Source: Diplosphaera chodatii (lineage: Eukaryota > Chlorophyta > Trebouxiophyceae > Prasiolales > Stichococcaceae). From it: a stretch of DNA of 64,000 bases. The stretch spans positions 2,666,001 to 2,730,000 of the forward strand of contig JAALGY010000041.1 of assembly GCA_032358165.1 (NCBI GenBank), given 5' to 3'. Below are positions 1 to 10,679 of this stretch, piece after piece. The position numbers and the translations under genes were made by a program. Each line of letters starts with the position of its first letter. The stretch's first letter is position 1. The notes below the pieces were generated by a model. The model searched no databases, was not told the DNA's origin, and saw only the letters and a list, made by a program, of their open reading frames with translations.

Positions 1-347
1 GTGTCCATGCTGTATGTGGCGGCGCTGTTGCACCAGATATGACTGCAGTCTGGAGGCCCTTTCGACCAAGGGGCGCCTGAGCATGCTTCCCGGCGCGGCT
101 CAGGCTGACATTGGTCCGTGCGTGAACATGCAAGTGAGCGTTGCACTGCCACGTTTGCTTGGTGCATTGCTGCATTTTGTAGAATAGAAGCCCTGCAGCA
201 CTGCCCCTCGCCCTGCCACCGCCCAGCGGCCCAGGCCGGCTCTCAATGCTGCACACTCCTCTGCAGTGCAGTGATTTATATTGTCTTGGCACACAGAGCG
301 AGTGGGAGCCCACCATGTGTCATCTTGGGCCTGATTGATGGGCGAGC
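1..347. other. Left edge and 5' flank of the first gene
   Basis: No coding exon could be supported here. The stretch holds short open frames with no recognisable motif and no convincing splice sites. It probably contains the promoter and 5' UTR of the plus-strand gene whose first clear ATG is at 348. An upstream first exon outside the window cannot be excluded. Confidence 0.4.
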
Positions 348-3300
348 ATGGGTCTGGCACTCATCACACCAGATGGGCGCATGCTCCGGTTGTCGGATGG
401 ACAGTCAGGCCTGACCTTGGGCCGCGCCGATGTCCACACAGGTCGTCTCGCCGACGGCATGCCGACATGTATCAGCAGGCGAGCTGCAACCTTGAAACCT
501 TTCTGCAGGGATGTCGGAGTGACCTCCGCCACAGCATGCACAGCATGATGGCGTCCAGACGGAGTCAGGCTCACCTGATGCGCCAGTGCACCAGGCTGAT
601 GTGCCTAACTGATGTCTGCCTACGTCATGTCTACAGGAAGCACTGCAGGATCACAAAGCATGAAGACAGTGCCGCCAGGGTAGAGTGCATCGCGTCGCTG
701 AACCCCATCACTGTTTGCCATAAACTTGAGGATGGTGTCGACCTCAAGACGCTGAATCCAGGTGGTGACCATGTGCATCGATGACACAAGCACCTACATA
801 AGTCGTCTGGCACGGACTGCTTCTGCTGTGACGAAACACATAGTGTGCTGCGTGGTGTATATGGGAATGTAGGTGTGATGCACCTGCGCAGGAGATGGCT
901 GCGTCATCCACCCTGGTGACCGCATCGCACTGCTTGCCAGCGTGCAGGACAGCAGCGCCGCACAGTTTGAGCTCTGTATCGATGGCAGTGATGCAGTCCC
1001 CAGCGCAGCAGGGATGCCTGCACTCGCGCTGGGACAAGGTCAGACGCAGACCACAGACACGCAGCTAGCCAGTACCTCGGATGGTGACATGACCGCCGTG
1101 CAGCGGCAACCTACGAAGCCGCAGCAGATCGACATCAGTGCAGCAGATGAGCAGCCGCCCCGGAAGCGGTAAGGCTCATGTGTCTATGTTCATCTGTTGG
1201 TTCACTGGTGGGATACCGTGCCTGAGGTGCGCCATCCAGCATATGTGTGAGCACTAGCGCTCGCTTGGCAGGCAGCGGAGCAGCAGTCACGAGCCACAGG
1301 CAGTGCAGCCGCCGGCTGGACCAGCTCGCCCAATCATGATTGTGCTTGTTGGCGCACCAGGCAGCGGAAAGAGTACATTTGCAGAGAGTTTAGTGAACCA
1401 GTCGCCGCTGACCTGGCGTCGCGTGAACCAGGTAGTCATGTGCATCTCGCCTCATCGTGTCTGGTCAACCGATGTAGATGAGTGTCAATGTCACCGCGAG
1501 TTTGCCGGTAGTACACTCCCCCAGTCCTAGTGCAGGACACCATCGATGGCGGCAAACGTGGCAGCCGGAAGCAGTGTGTGGATGCAGCGCAGGCAGCGCT
1601 CATCGCTGGTGCGCATTGTCCAACGGCAAGCCAAACAGTACCTCGGCTGTCTGCCTCAGATGTTCATCCCTGAGGTCGTGTTGCCGACTCGGCTTTGCAG
1701 GGGAGAATGTGATCATTGACCGGACCAATTTTGATGCGGCACAGCGTATGAGCTTCCTGAAGCTCGCTGAGCAGCAGAGCGTGGCTGCGTACGGCGTGGT
1801 GCTCCACCTAGACGTCAGCATATGTGTGAAGCGTGCCATCGAGCGCACTGACCATGAAGGCGGCTTGCAGGTGCGCAATGCTGCATCATGGTGTTGAAAC
1901 TTGACGAGGAGACTGTGCAAAGCCCAGTCCTCTCAAGCTCAGTTGTATGTCTTGCTGATTCAACCCAAGGCTGCATGCAGCAGCCTCTGTAGGGTTCAAC
2001 ACACCTGGTCTTGCTGCAGGGCAACATGGCCATCATTCCGGTGCGGCGAATGTACAAGTCCGTGGCCGCCGGCCTGCCAGCAAAGTCTGAAGGCTTCACC
2101 TCGATCATGGTGCATGCTCTGAGGTTTTTTGATGTCTACCATATGGTATCCCTGATCAGTGGGCGCACATGGCGCATAGTGTGCTCGGACATCCAGCAGA
2201 CTTCAATGCTGTGTTTTGCAGACGTGTATGACAGCAAAGCATGTCGCGTCGGCGCTTAAGGCATGGACCAACTACAGGGGGGATGCTGCGGCAGCAGTCC
2301 AGATGTTTGACGCGGCCTCTGCCAAAGGCTCCCTGCAGGCGGCATGGTGTGCAGCGGGCAGCCCCAGACATATACATGGTAAGCGACTCACCACACTATG
2401 TTGCACCGCCCTTACCTGATGGACGGAGCCGACACTCCAACTGGGGCCATGCATTTGCACACTGCCGACATAGCCGGCTACAGTGATGTATGATCACAAA
2501 CTGCTCTCAACGTTCAGGGCATCGCAGACGCAATGCACCACTGCTGTTCTGTGCTTGATGGTGTGCTCATGCTTGCAGGCGACGTGGCTGCCGCCGCCGC
2601 TGCGACCAGTCCCAGCCCTGCACTTTTAAGGCCACATAGGACATCAGGCAGCACGGCTGCGAGCGGAGTAGAGGACGTTGCACGAGCATCACAGTGTGCG
2701 CGAACGAACACGGCACATGGTGGCTCCGCTTCGCAGGGGGCTGCCCAGCTTGCAGCTCCTCTGCCATCGCAAAAAAGCCTGGACGCAGCGGCAACCAGCA
2801 GTCAGTCACAGCATGCAAACGGCCATGAGGCTGGCAGCGCCCCCGGCGGCACAAGCAGCTCCCTGCCCACTGTCTTTGCCACACTGCTGGCAGCGAGCAG
2901 GAATGCTGGCATTGGCGCTCTGAGCCCCAAGTCCCCTCGCAGGTGTTCTTTCACGCCGCACACCTTGGATGTCAGTTTCAGCGCAATCCTGGCTGGCTTG
3001 TGCATGCACTGTCAATGTCACGCACTGCATCATCAGGATTTGCACTGCAGGGCGCCTGCCAGGGCCTGGAACGACTTCGCCCTGCAGTTGCACAGCTATG
3101 CCATACATCCGGATAGGTATACCACAACAAGCCAAGTAAATCACCCGGCACAATCTTCTATGAGCTGTTGGTCTTGCTGACTGTCTCATTCGTTGTACCT
3201 ATCCAGATCATGTGCTGCTCAGGTACCGTGTCGAGTTCCCAGACATGTACGTGGACGAGCAGTGCATCTCGATTCCAGACAAGTATGCCAAGGCGCAACA

Positions 3301-4268
3301 CCACCGGCTCGTCATCGCACGTGACCCAGGTTAGCCGCTCAGCATACCAGAGGGGCAGAGCCATGATGTTCACCGTCAGAATGTGCGGCTCCTCCCTCAC
3401 CAATGCAAAGCGGATTTGCTTGTTTGATTTGCTGCTCCTGTGTTTTTGACTTGTACCATTGCTGTGCAGGGCTGGACAGTGTTGATGCGCTTCGGCAAGA
3501 GCACATCCCGCTGCTGCTGCATATGCAGGTTTTGTCGTTGTTCTAGCAAAAACTGCATGTCCGCAAGCCCTTCTGACTGAACATTGCACACTTGCTGCAC
3601 ATGGTCACTTGATTGGTGCATTTGCGTGCCTTGCAACTGCTGACATGTCTTTGCAGGGTGTTGCGCAGACATGGGTCGAGACAGAAACCAAGGCTGCGGG
3701 CGCACCATTTTGTTTCGGCTTTCATGCCGTCCCGTCCATGAAGCAGCTGCATATGCACGTCATCAGCAAGGTGCAGACTCTTGATCGCCATGATGAGCGC
3801 CTGCATAATAGGATGACCTCTGCTCCATACCACGCTCGACTTGTGTGCCTCACAAACACAGCAGTTGACCAGCATGGGGGTGCGGGACTGTGTGTCAACC
3901 GATGTCAAGTGAGGTCATTAGTACTATGCACATAGGACTACGACTCACCAGCCATGAAGAACAAGAAGCACTGGAACAGTTTCACGCAGCCGGGCTTCTT
4001 CCTGCTGGTCGGTGACGTCATCCATCAACTCAGGGACAAGGTGTGTCTTGCCTGATGTCTGGGCTACCGTGTGTGCACATGGTCGATGCCCACATGACTG
4101 TGCACAGCGTTGCTGTGCATTGTATAGGGACGGCTACACATTGACCGTGGTGCTGCGGAGGCGTTGCTCAAGGCGGACCTGCGCTGCCATCGATGCGGTG
4201 CCTCGCAGCGCAACATGCCAGCGCTCAAGGACCATATCTGCGCGTGCACAGAACCATACCCCAGCTGA
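348..4268 (+). CDS. FHA / PNK-type kinase / aprataxin-like HIT / zinc-finger DNA end-processing protein
   Basis: Spliced gene of at least ten exons, probably a nuclear enzyme that repairs blocked DNA strand ends. The N-terminal FHA fold is seen as GLTLGR and a downstream ISRR in exon 1 (348-about 500) and continues in exon 2 (about 895-985, GDGCVIHPGDRIALL). A P-loop kinase follows: GAPGSGKST at 1351, DTIDGGKRGSRKQC at about 1530, VIIDRTNFD at about 1711 and a lid-like RAIERTD at about 1840. After a low-complexity linker (2567-2940) comes an aprataxin HIT domain (3050-4030), with QLHMHVIS near 3745 and MKNKKHWNSF near 3955. The C-terminal zinc finger is LRCHRCG...HICAC (about 4180-4250). Plant APTX/bHLH140-like proteins share the kinase-HIT-zinc-finger order. 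The FHA domain resembles animal PNKP and aprataxin. I did not find the macro domain present in some plant relatives. The start at 348 opens the FHA domain; an earlier exon is possible. Confidence 0.85.
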
Positions 4269-4778
4269 CTGTGCATTTGACGGGCGTTGTTAGGCAATGC
4301 CCGACTGCTGGACTGCAATCGGTTGGAAGATGTACCATCTGGTACATTCATGCAGTCTGGTGAGACATTCCGTTGGTACAAGCCGTAAGCCATCTTTAGT
4401 TGGACGGTTTTGGAAGGCGGTCTTCTGGCACTTTTCTGCCAGCATGCGTCAGGCATGCATTTACATGCAGGTGGTGTTCACAGAACCCCACAGCTCATGG
4501 AGGATCTTCAATGCTGGTTCTCGGAAGTCTGCCAGCAACGCATGCATGTGCGACAGTGCACCAGAAGGCCTGCATCCCCTCGGCAGTCGGTCTGCTCTCA
4601 ACAACACCAGCATCCAAAGTTATGGTAGCACGACTATGCAGTAGGGTATGTCGCAACTGATGACGTGCCCGAGACAGATATTGCGAAAACCCACTGACAA
4701 GGCTGTCTTGACATGACAGTCCTTCTATCGACATGGCAGACACTGCCCCTCCCGCTGTCTGACACCAGCAGGCAGCGC
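4269..4778. other. Convergent 3' intergenic region
   Basis: This lies between two convergent stop codons and holds no supportable gene. It contains an 18-bp palindrome at 4330-4347. On the minus strand it has a TGTAA motif (4461-4465 read in reverse), about 315 bases past the neighbouring minus-strand stop, which could be its poly(A) signal. Confidence 0.5.
4330..4347. repeat. Short perfect inverted repeat
   Basis: The arm ATGTACCA, a two-base spacer TC and the arm TGGTACAT are read directly. It lies 62 bases past the stop of the FHA-HIT gene, so in its transcript it would form a tight hairpin in the 3' UTR. A function is not established. Confidence 0.7.
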
Positions 4779-6564
4779 TTAACGCTTCTTGGCGCCTGGG
4801 AACCAGTTCTTGAAGCCTGCAGAATGCATCATGCTGCGTGTGACCTTGCATGAGACCATCGGCGCATTGTGTGCTTCCATTGAGGCTTCCATCACACATC
4901 AACACACTCACAGCACAAGCCTGCTCACCCAGGAAGCCTGCGTCTTCGGTCAGGCCCTTCGGCACGCCGTGCTTGTCCTGGCCATATGTCATGCGCCGCG
5001 ACTCAAGATCCGCCGCTGCGCACCAAACCCTCATAGGTAAACAGCAACAGAGAGTGACAGACCTTACAGGTGTATTGCAAGATGTGCCTGCTTGCCGTGA
5101 ACAACCGAGTGCTGCCACCCCTTTGCTTATACATTGGGTGCCTCCGGCGTGGCATGGAACCAGCAGGTTGACTGCAGGACTTTACTGCACCTGGGCTGGC
5201 TGCCCGCTTGTCAGCCTTCTTGGTCTCCGCCTCCACCTTCTCCTTGGCATCGTGCCGAACCTCGTCCACCTGCAACTTCAGCATGCAAGTCGACACAGAA
5301 ATGAGTCCCAGTCCCTTGGACTAGTAGGCCAGAGCAGTTTGGCATCACCCAGAACAAGCATCACGCCTGCGGCACGCCACGTCACATCATCGACAAGACA
5401 ACACACACACCACAGGGCAGCTGGGGCATGATGCCTGCGCGGCGTCCTGGCGTGAGCTGCACGGCGGGGCCCTTACCTTGTCTGCCACGGTCTCGAAGGC
5501 GTCGTGCGCCTTGCTGCCGACCTTGTGCGCGGCCTCGGAGGCGCTGTCCAGCAGGCCGCCGGTCTTGTCGTTGACCCAGTCCCCGGCGTCCTCCCCGCCC
5601 TCCTTCGCCTCCATGGCGGCGTGCTTCGCTTCGTGCTTCACCTCCTTCGCCTGTTAATATTACAGCATTCCCTTGGATAAAACGTTCAGAGTGGATGCCC
5701 GGCCCTGTGCACTGGCAGGCCCACCTGGCCTTGGATTGCAGGCATGCAGGCTGACAGGCGCACGAGACAGCCTTGGCAGTGCGTGTGTGTGCCAGATCAG
5801 GGGTGCAATTGAAACGGACGCAGAGGTCGTTCACAGCGCACATGTGCGATTCTGCACTGTTTGGGACTGCTACCTTGCGCTGTGCCCAGTTTTTGGTCTC
5901 CTCTGGCTGCTCCTCGCCGCGGAAGTGGCGCACGCCAAACACGATCGCCACGCCTGCTGCCACCAGCGCTCCAGCCACGAGCAGCTGCCATCGCAGTCAC
6001 AGATTCCTCCTCAGTTGACGGTACTTGAAGCTCAGGCCTTGTGCAGAGGGTCTGATTGCTTGGCAGGCATGGATCACAACCCCATCAGGCCAGGTGATCC
6101 AGTAGCCTGGGCGAGAGCATGACGGATTCCCTTGCGCCAACACGACAACAACGCTGCGATTGCATCGAATCATTCCACCATATGTAGAGCAGAGAACGGC
6201 GATCAGCTTGAGGTGCAAGCTGCTTGGTGACTTCCCTAAGCTAGTCTGGCGCCCGAGACCCCCTTCGGAACGCTCCTTCACCATTGATCAGCCAGACGAT
6301 AACTTCAGGTCACTGCGTGCGGCAGTGCCCCACCTTCTGCTTCAGTTCACTGTCCCCGTCGTCTCCATCGCTGGCACGCTTCGACACCCTCGTCGTCTCT
6401 ACCCGCTCGGTGCGGGTGATAGGGGTCTCGGTGGGGGGCGGCGCTGATCCTACGCCTGAGTAGCCGGGTAGCTCATCCTTCAGTGTGACAGGCTTTCCGT
6501 GGGATCCGTGGGAGCCAATCGTATCGAAGTCGATCTTCTCCGTGCTAGGCCCGCTGCTTGCCAT
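4779..6564 (-). CDS. LEA-like amphipathic protein with one membrane segment
   Basis: Five or six exons. The first (6564 downward) begins MASSGPSTEKIDFDTIG and is hydrophilic, ending near SELKQK before a GTGGGG donor. The second (about 5870-5985) encodes a clear transmembrane helix, LLVAGALVAAGVAIVFGV, followed by RHFRGEEQPEETK. Exons at about 5475-5652 and 5170-5275 encode Ala/Lys/Glu/His-rich amphipathic segments such as KHEAKHAAMEAKEGG and AKEKVEAETKKADK, with a periodicity like group-3 LEA and apolipoprotein-type helices. The last exon ends GFKNWFPGAKKR before a stop at 4779. An in-frame ATG at 6603 would add 13 residues. No enzymatic motif is seen. A role in membrane or organelle stabilisation under desiccation or cold is inferred only from the LEA-like composition. 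Confidence 0.6.
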
Positions 6565-7055
6565 TCTGTGGGCACAAGCTGGGCAGCGCTGGTAGCGGTT
6601 CAAGGATCAAGAGTTGTGCCTCGAGTGTAGCGTCTGCGCAACGATGGGTAGCTTAGCGGCTGCGCAAGGCTCAATCTGGCAAGGAAGATTGCTGTTAGGT
6701 GGGAAAGTTGCTAATTAGTATAGCGTAGGTCAGGATGGAAATTGAATTGTGACACAAGGTGTTTCAAACCATACCACACTGGTCTGATGCGGTCTACTGG
6801 AGCTGCAATACGTGCGATCCACGTACTCTGGGTACGGCAAGTATGCACGTGCACACGTCTGTTGCTTGAAACCCAAACCACACTGATATGTTGGGCAGCG
6901 GCCCTATGCTGTGGTTGCTTGTTCCGTGCGAACTACGGTCAGATCATGGTCAGAAGGCTGAAAGACCAGCCGGTCATTTGACAAACCAAGCAGGAGAGAT
7001 GGCCGGCGGCCTGCTGCTCAGCTCAGCTGCCGCCTCCTGGTTTCTGCAGTCGAAC
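6565..7055. other. Intergenic region between two minus-strand genes
   Basis: It holds the promoter side of the LEA-like gene and the 3' side of the coiled-coil gene. No coding exon, RNA gene or clear regulatory motif could be supported. The part around 6620-6760 is locally AT-richer than its surroundings. Confidence 0.4.
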
Positions 7056-9444
7056 TCAGGCAGGCTGGCTGCTGGCAACTTTGTCCAGGCACTGCTCCAG
7101 CCTGCTGAGCACTCCTTCGTCAGCAAACCTGCGCACAAAATTCGCCAAGCTTATGTCGATCCTGTCGTGTGCTCTGTGTGTACGTGTATGCAAGGATGTC
7201 GTTTGCAACTGAGTTCCTCTTTAAAGCCGGTGCACAACCCACCGCTCCAGCAGTGCTGCCAGACGGGCACTCTCCGGACTGGCAAGCATCGCGGGTGCCA
7301 TGCCGCCGGCTGCTGAGGGGTCTGCAAGCACACAGTGAGTAATGCAGCGCAGCGATGCCCCGTGCAGGCTCTGCATGTCCAGGTGATCAGCAGTGCGCTA
7401 TGTCGGTCTGCTGCTATGCAAGACCCTGGCGTGCCTGACGACCCGCGCTGCTGCTGCACCGCCAGAGAGGCAGCGTGCGCCGCCGCAGCGGCCGCATCGC
7501 CTCCGGACAGCTGTCCCTCTGCCACGAGTTCGCCTGTGAGCGCCTCGAACTCGGCTTTCAGCTCCGCCAGGGCTCGCTGCCCCGCGACCCGCAGGCTCTC
7601 GCTGCGCTCCAGCTGCTGCCTGCAGGCGCAGCGGCAGCCACGACATCAGCTTGCCGGGACGCCATCGGAGAGATGCTGCCACGGCGTTTGGTGCCAGGAT
7701 ACTCTGTCAAGCCTGCAGCTGCGTCGTATATGACGGACAGCGCACTCATGACATGCACTGGGTTGAGAACTGTAAGCCAGCCATTCAGCAGGTTCTGGCC
7801 CGGGCTGCGCACCGCAGCATCTGCGCAAAGCGGTCGGCAGTGTCGTAGCGCTCCTGCAGTCGGCGTGCATTCGCGGCTTGCTCCTGGGCCTGCACCTTCA
7901 GCTTGCCCAGCGCCGCGTTCTGCTCCTTCACCAGCTGCTGCAGCGTCTCCAGCGCCGCTGTGGCTGCAGACGCATCGGTTGTTCCTTGACACCACACTTC
8001 AGTATACATTGCATGCAAACAATCAGGCATGCATGGTGCTGTGCAGCGCACTAGAGCAACGAGTGAGCGCTTGCATTCAGGAGCAGTGTGCATATGGCCC
8101 TCACTATGTGCATTGGTCGCCATCAGCCGCTTGTTCTCCGACATAGTCTCCTCTATTGCCCCCAATGACAAGCCTGCGGAAGGAGCAGATACGAGGCAAT
8201 GAGCAGATCTCCTGTTGCTGAGCATAGCACTTGGTATGAGAGTAATTCTGGATGGGAGAGCGCACTGGAGTCTGGCAGGGCGACCGCAACACGCTGCGTG
8301 CTGTCGGACAGCTCGGCACCGGGCGCCACCTCCCGCAGCTCAAACAGCCGCAGCGCTGAGGTCGGCACGCCCAGACCTGGGGTGGTGTAACAAGCCGAAG
8401 TCAGCCCGCCATGCAGGTTTGAGACAAGCTGACTCGAGTGCAGACTCGGCGTGTCCCGCCATGCGCTTTGTGCGCGCGTCTTGGTGGCCTTTTGTTTCTG
8501 CAACATTCTTGGACCCGCCTGCTGCAGCGCGCTGGCGAGCGACTTCCGCGGGCCCCACGCCGGCCGCCTCGCCTCGAGACAGCGAGTCGCGGTCCAGCCC
8601 GAAGGCCGGGGACAGCAGCTCCAGCGCCATCACAGGGGTGCGTGCCGAGGCGCGCCCGCTGCGGTGGCGCGCGCTGCCCGTGCCGCTGCCGGGCGACCGG
8701 ACGCCCAGCTCTGCCCCTGATGCCGACGTCAGGTCCAGCCGTGGTGCTGCAACACAGCACGTCCGTCGGACTCTGTCACGGTGGCGCAGGTTGCCACATG
8801 TCGGTTTTGCAGGCAGCAAGGGGTCCCATGCTGGACATCAGCATGCGGCCTCACCAAAGCCCGGGCTGGCACGCTTGCTGGCAGACAGGGGTGACGCCGA
8901 TGGCACGCTGGTCGTCTGCCGGTTGTTGCTCAGGCTCAGGGCTGACAGCGGCACGTCGCGGGGGCTGGGCTTGCTGGAGGGGCGAGGCGCGTGCTGTGGT
9001 GAGGCGTGGCTGCTGCGGCGCTCTGGGCTCTCCACCAAGGGTGGCAAACGCCCCAGCAAGCTTGGTATTCGCAACGAAGCCTGCAGCGACGTGCACACAG
9101 GCCCAAGATGTCATTTTGGTGTGTTGCACCAACTTTGCACCTGACGCTGCCACTTGCCAAATTGAATAGGTCCATTCCTGCAGAGACCCTCTGGTGCAGG
9201 GGGACCATGCTATGCTCACTACTGGTGAACAAACGTGTGCAATAACGGCTCCGCAGCATCAACTCAGCAGCAGGGCACTCGCCTGCGCAGGCTGCTGCGG
9301 TGAAAAGGTGTCACTCTCGCTCTCTGAACCACTGGTGCCAGTCTCCTCGCTGTCGTAACTGCCGTCTGACGGTTCAGCATCGTCCAATGGCTCACCCATG
9401 ACGGTCTGATCGTCAAACCTCTGCGTTGTGATTGGCAGCGTCAC
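7056..9444 (-). CDS. Predicted coiled-coil protein, possibly nucleoporin-like
   Basis: Minus-strand multi-exon gene. The clearest exon (about 7800-7975) encodes a heptad-rich helix (TAALETLQQLVKEQNAAL, then QAANARRLQERYDTADRF). A second helical segment lies at about 7500-7640 (LAELKAEFEALTGEL). The last exon contains ANFVRRFADEGVLSRLEQ and ends at a stop at 7056. Earlier exons include a Ser/Pro-rich stretch (about 8840-9095) and LRLFELREVAPGAELSD (about 8255-8380). The most upstream candidate exon (9259-9444) begins MTLPITTQRFDDQ and is acidic; its join to the rest is uncertain. The C-terminal helices recall the coiled coil of Nup88-type nucleoporins, but this is weak and no symbol is given. 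Plus-strand open frames over this locus are shadows. Confidence 0.5.
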
Positions 9445-9860
9445 CCTCTGTCAGCACAATGTGCAAACTTCATATGGAGCTCCTGAGCAGCCGCGGCATC
9501 TGCTGAACAGCGCCAGCTTCAAATAGTATCCCTGATCAGGCAACAGTCGCGGTGACCGCACAGCAGGTGCACACTTGCGTCTGGTGTCGGAGTTCGAATG
9601 CGGGTTTTGGCTGAGATTTGCTACCGTACATGCCAGTACAATTTGACAAGTGCTGACTGTACATCAAATATCTCGTATCGATATGGTGTTCAATCACAGA
9701 CTGCCGCAACACCACAAACCCGAGACGCATGCAGTGGCTGATTTGCACGTCAGACCTAGGCGACGTCGGAAAGTACGGTCACCAGTCCTCCGAACACGGC
9801 GAACAGCTGCAGAGCGCAGGACCCGCTTCCGGAGTTCCAGTGCAACCACAGTTGAAGACG
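9445..9860. other. Divergent promoter region
   Basis: It lies between the coiled-coil gene (minus) and the EF-hand gene (plus), so it probably carries both promoters. An in-frame ATG at 9729 could extend the EF-hand protein by 44 residues. No TATA box or known motif is convincing. Confidence 0.4.
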
Positions 9861-10265
9861 ATGAGCTTCATCAGCAACATGCTCGGACGTCGCAGCATGG
9901 ACTCCGATTCGGGGAGCCCAACCTCTCCGATATCTCCCAAGTCACCCAAGGACAACGTGTGGCGGTCCACGTTCAACCCTGGGCGCAACTACAACCAGCC
10001 GCGTGGGAGCAAGGACATGATCGACCATGTGCCGATCGGCACCAAGACCCCAAGTGTGTGGGATCACGTGGTGAAGTCCGAGAACCTGTCACGGCTGTCG
10101 TTTAGCCAGCTGGACAAGGATGGGGATGGCTATCTGAGCCCTGACGACCTCAAGAAGCACTTTGGTCCTGCAGCCAACGTGTCGCAGCTCATTGACTCGG
10201 CTGACAAGGACAAGGATGGACGTATCAGTCTTTCTGAGTTCAGGACCTTGATGCAGACGCGCTGA
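9861..10265 (+). CDS. Small two-EF-hand calcium-binding protein
   Basis: An intronless gene of 134 codons, unusual in this window. The N-terminal half is Ser/Pro-rich (SGSPTSPISPKSPK), which suggests proline-directed phosphorylation sites. The C-terminal half has two canonical EF-hand loops: DKDGDGYLSPDD at about 10110-10145 and DKDKDGRISLSE at about 10205-10240. Each has Asp at loop positions 1, 3 and 5, Gly at 6 and a hydrophobic residue at 8; position 12 is Asp in the first and Glu in the second. Family knowledge says such a pair binds Ca2+ cooperatively. The protein is a probable calcium sensor of unknown target. The chosen start opens MSFISNMLGRR; the ATG at 9729 is an in-frame alternative. 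Confidence 0.85.
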   Translation: MSFISNMLGRRSMDSDSGSPTSPISPKSPKDNVWRSTFNPGRNYNQPRGSKDMIDHVPIGTKTPSVWDHVVKSENLSRLSFSQLDKDGDGYLSPDDLKKHFGPAANVSQLIDSADKDKDGRISLSEFRTLMQTR

Positions 10266-10679
10266 TGTGGGGTATGCTTCGGCAAACGGAGGGAGGGGAG
10301 GCAAGGGAATGTGTGGGTGGTGACTGCAGCAAAGCTGATCACAGCTTGCTGAGACTGCAAACATCTCTGACGCGAATCACGTCGGCCAGCAGAGTGCTAG
10401 CTGGCCGTGGCTTGTATGGAACTCTTTGTTCACTCCTCGAGTGGCGCATGCACTCTTGTATATTTTCACCAGCATGCTTGCATTCCTATGTCAAGGTGTT
10501 GGCATGGTTGTCCTGCCGTCAAAGAACAAGTTGATGTGATCAGAAAGGTGTGATGCACATGCATGCTTGAGCAGGACGCATGTCAGTGTGCAACTCACGG
10601 TTGTTTGAAACACGCCTGAAGTGTTGGCGTACTAGCAGACCTCTCACCACACAAAACATCAGGCAAGGCGAGCAATCGC
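10266..10679. other. Convergent 3' intergenic region
   Basis: This lies between the stop codons of the EF-hand gene (plus) and the TOPORS-like gene (minus). It is likely to hold both 3' UTRs. No gene or repeat is supported. Confidence 0.4.

Noticed and set aside
2210..2560. Search for a macro domain in the FHA-kinase-HIT protein
   Set aside because: Some plant relatives carry a macro domain between kinase and HIT. The exon here (NYRGDAAAAVQMFDAASAKG) has no macro-domain glycine-rich signature.
8215..9144. 309-codon plus-strand open frame
   Set aside because: It is antisense to the coiled-coil gene, whose minus-strand exons have heptad repeats and fitting splice sites. The plus frame is Arg/Ser/Ala-rich without motifs.
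9570..9605. Possible tRNA T-arm (GAGTTCGAATGCG)
   Set aside because: The flanking bases do not pair as a T stem, and no A box or acceptor stem is found at the right distance.
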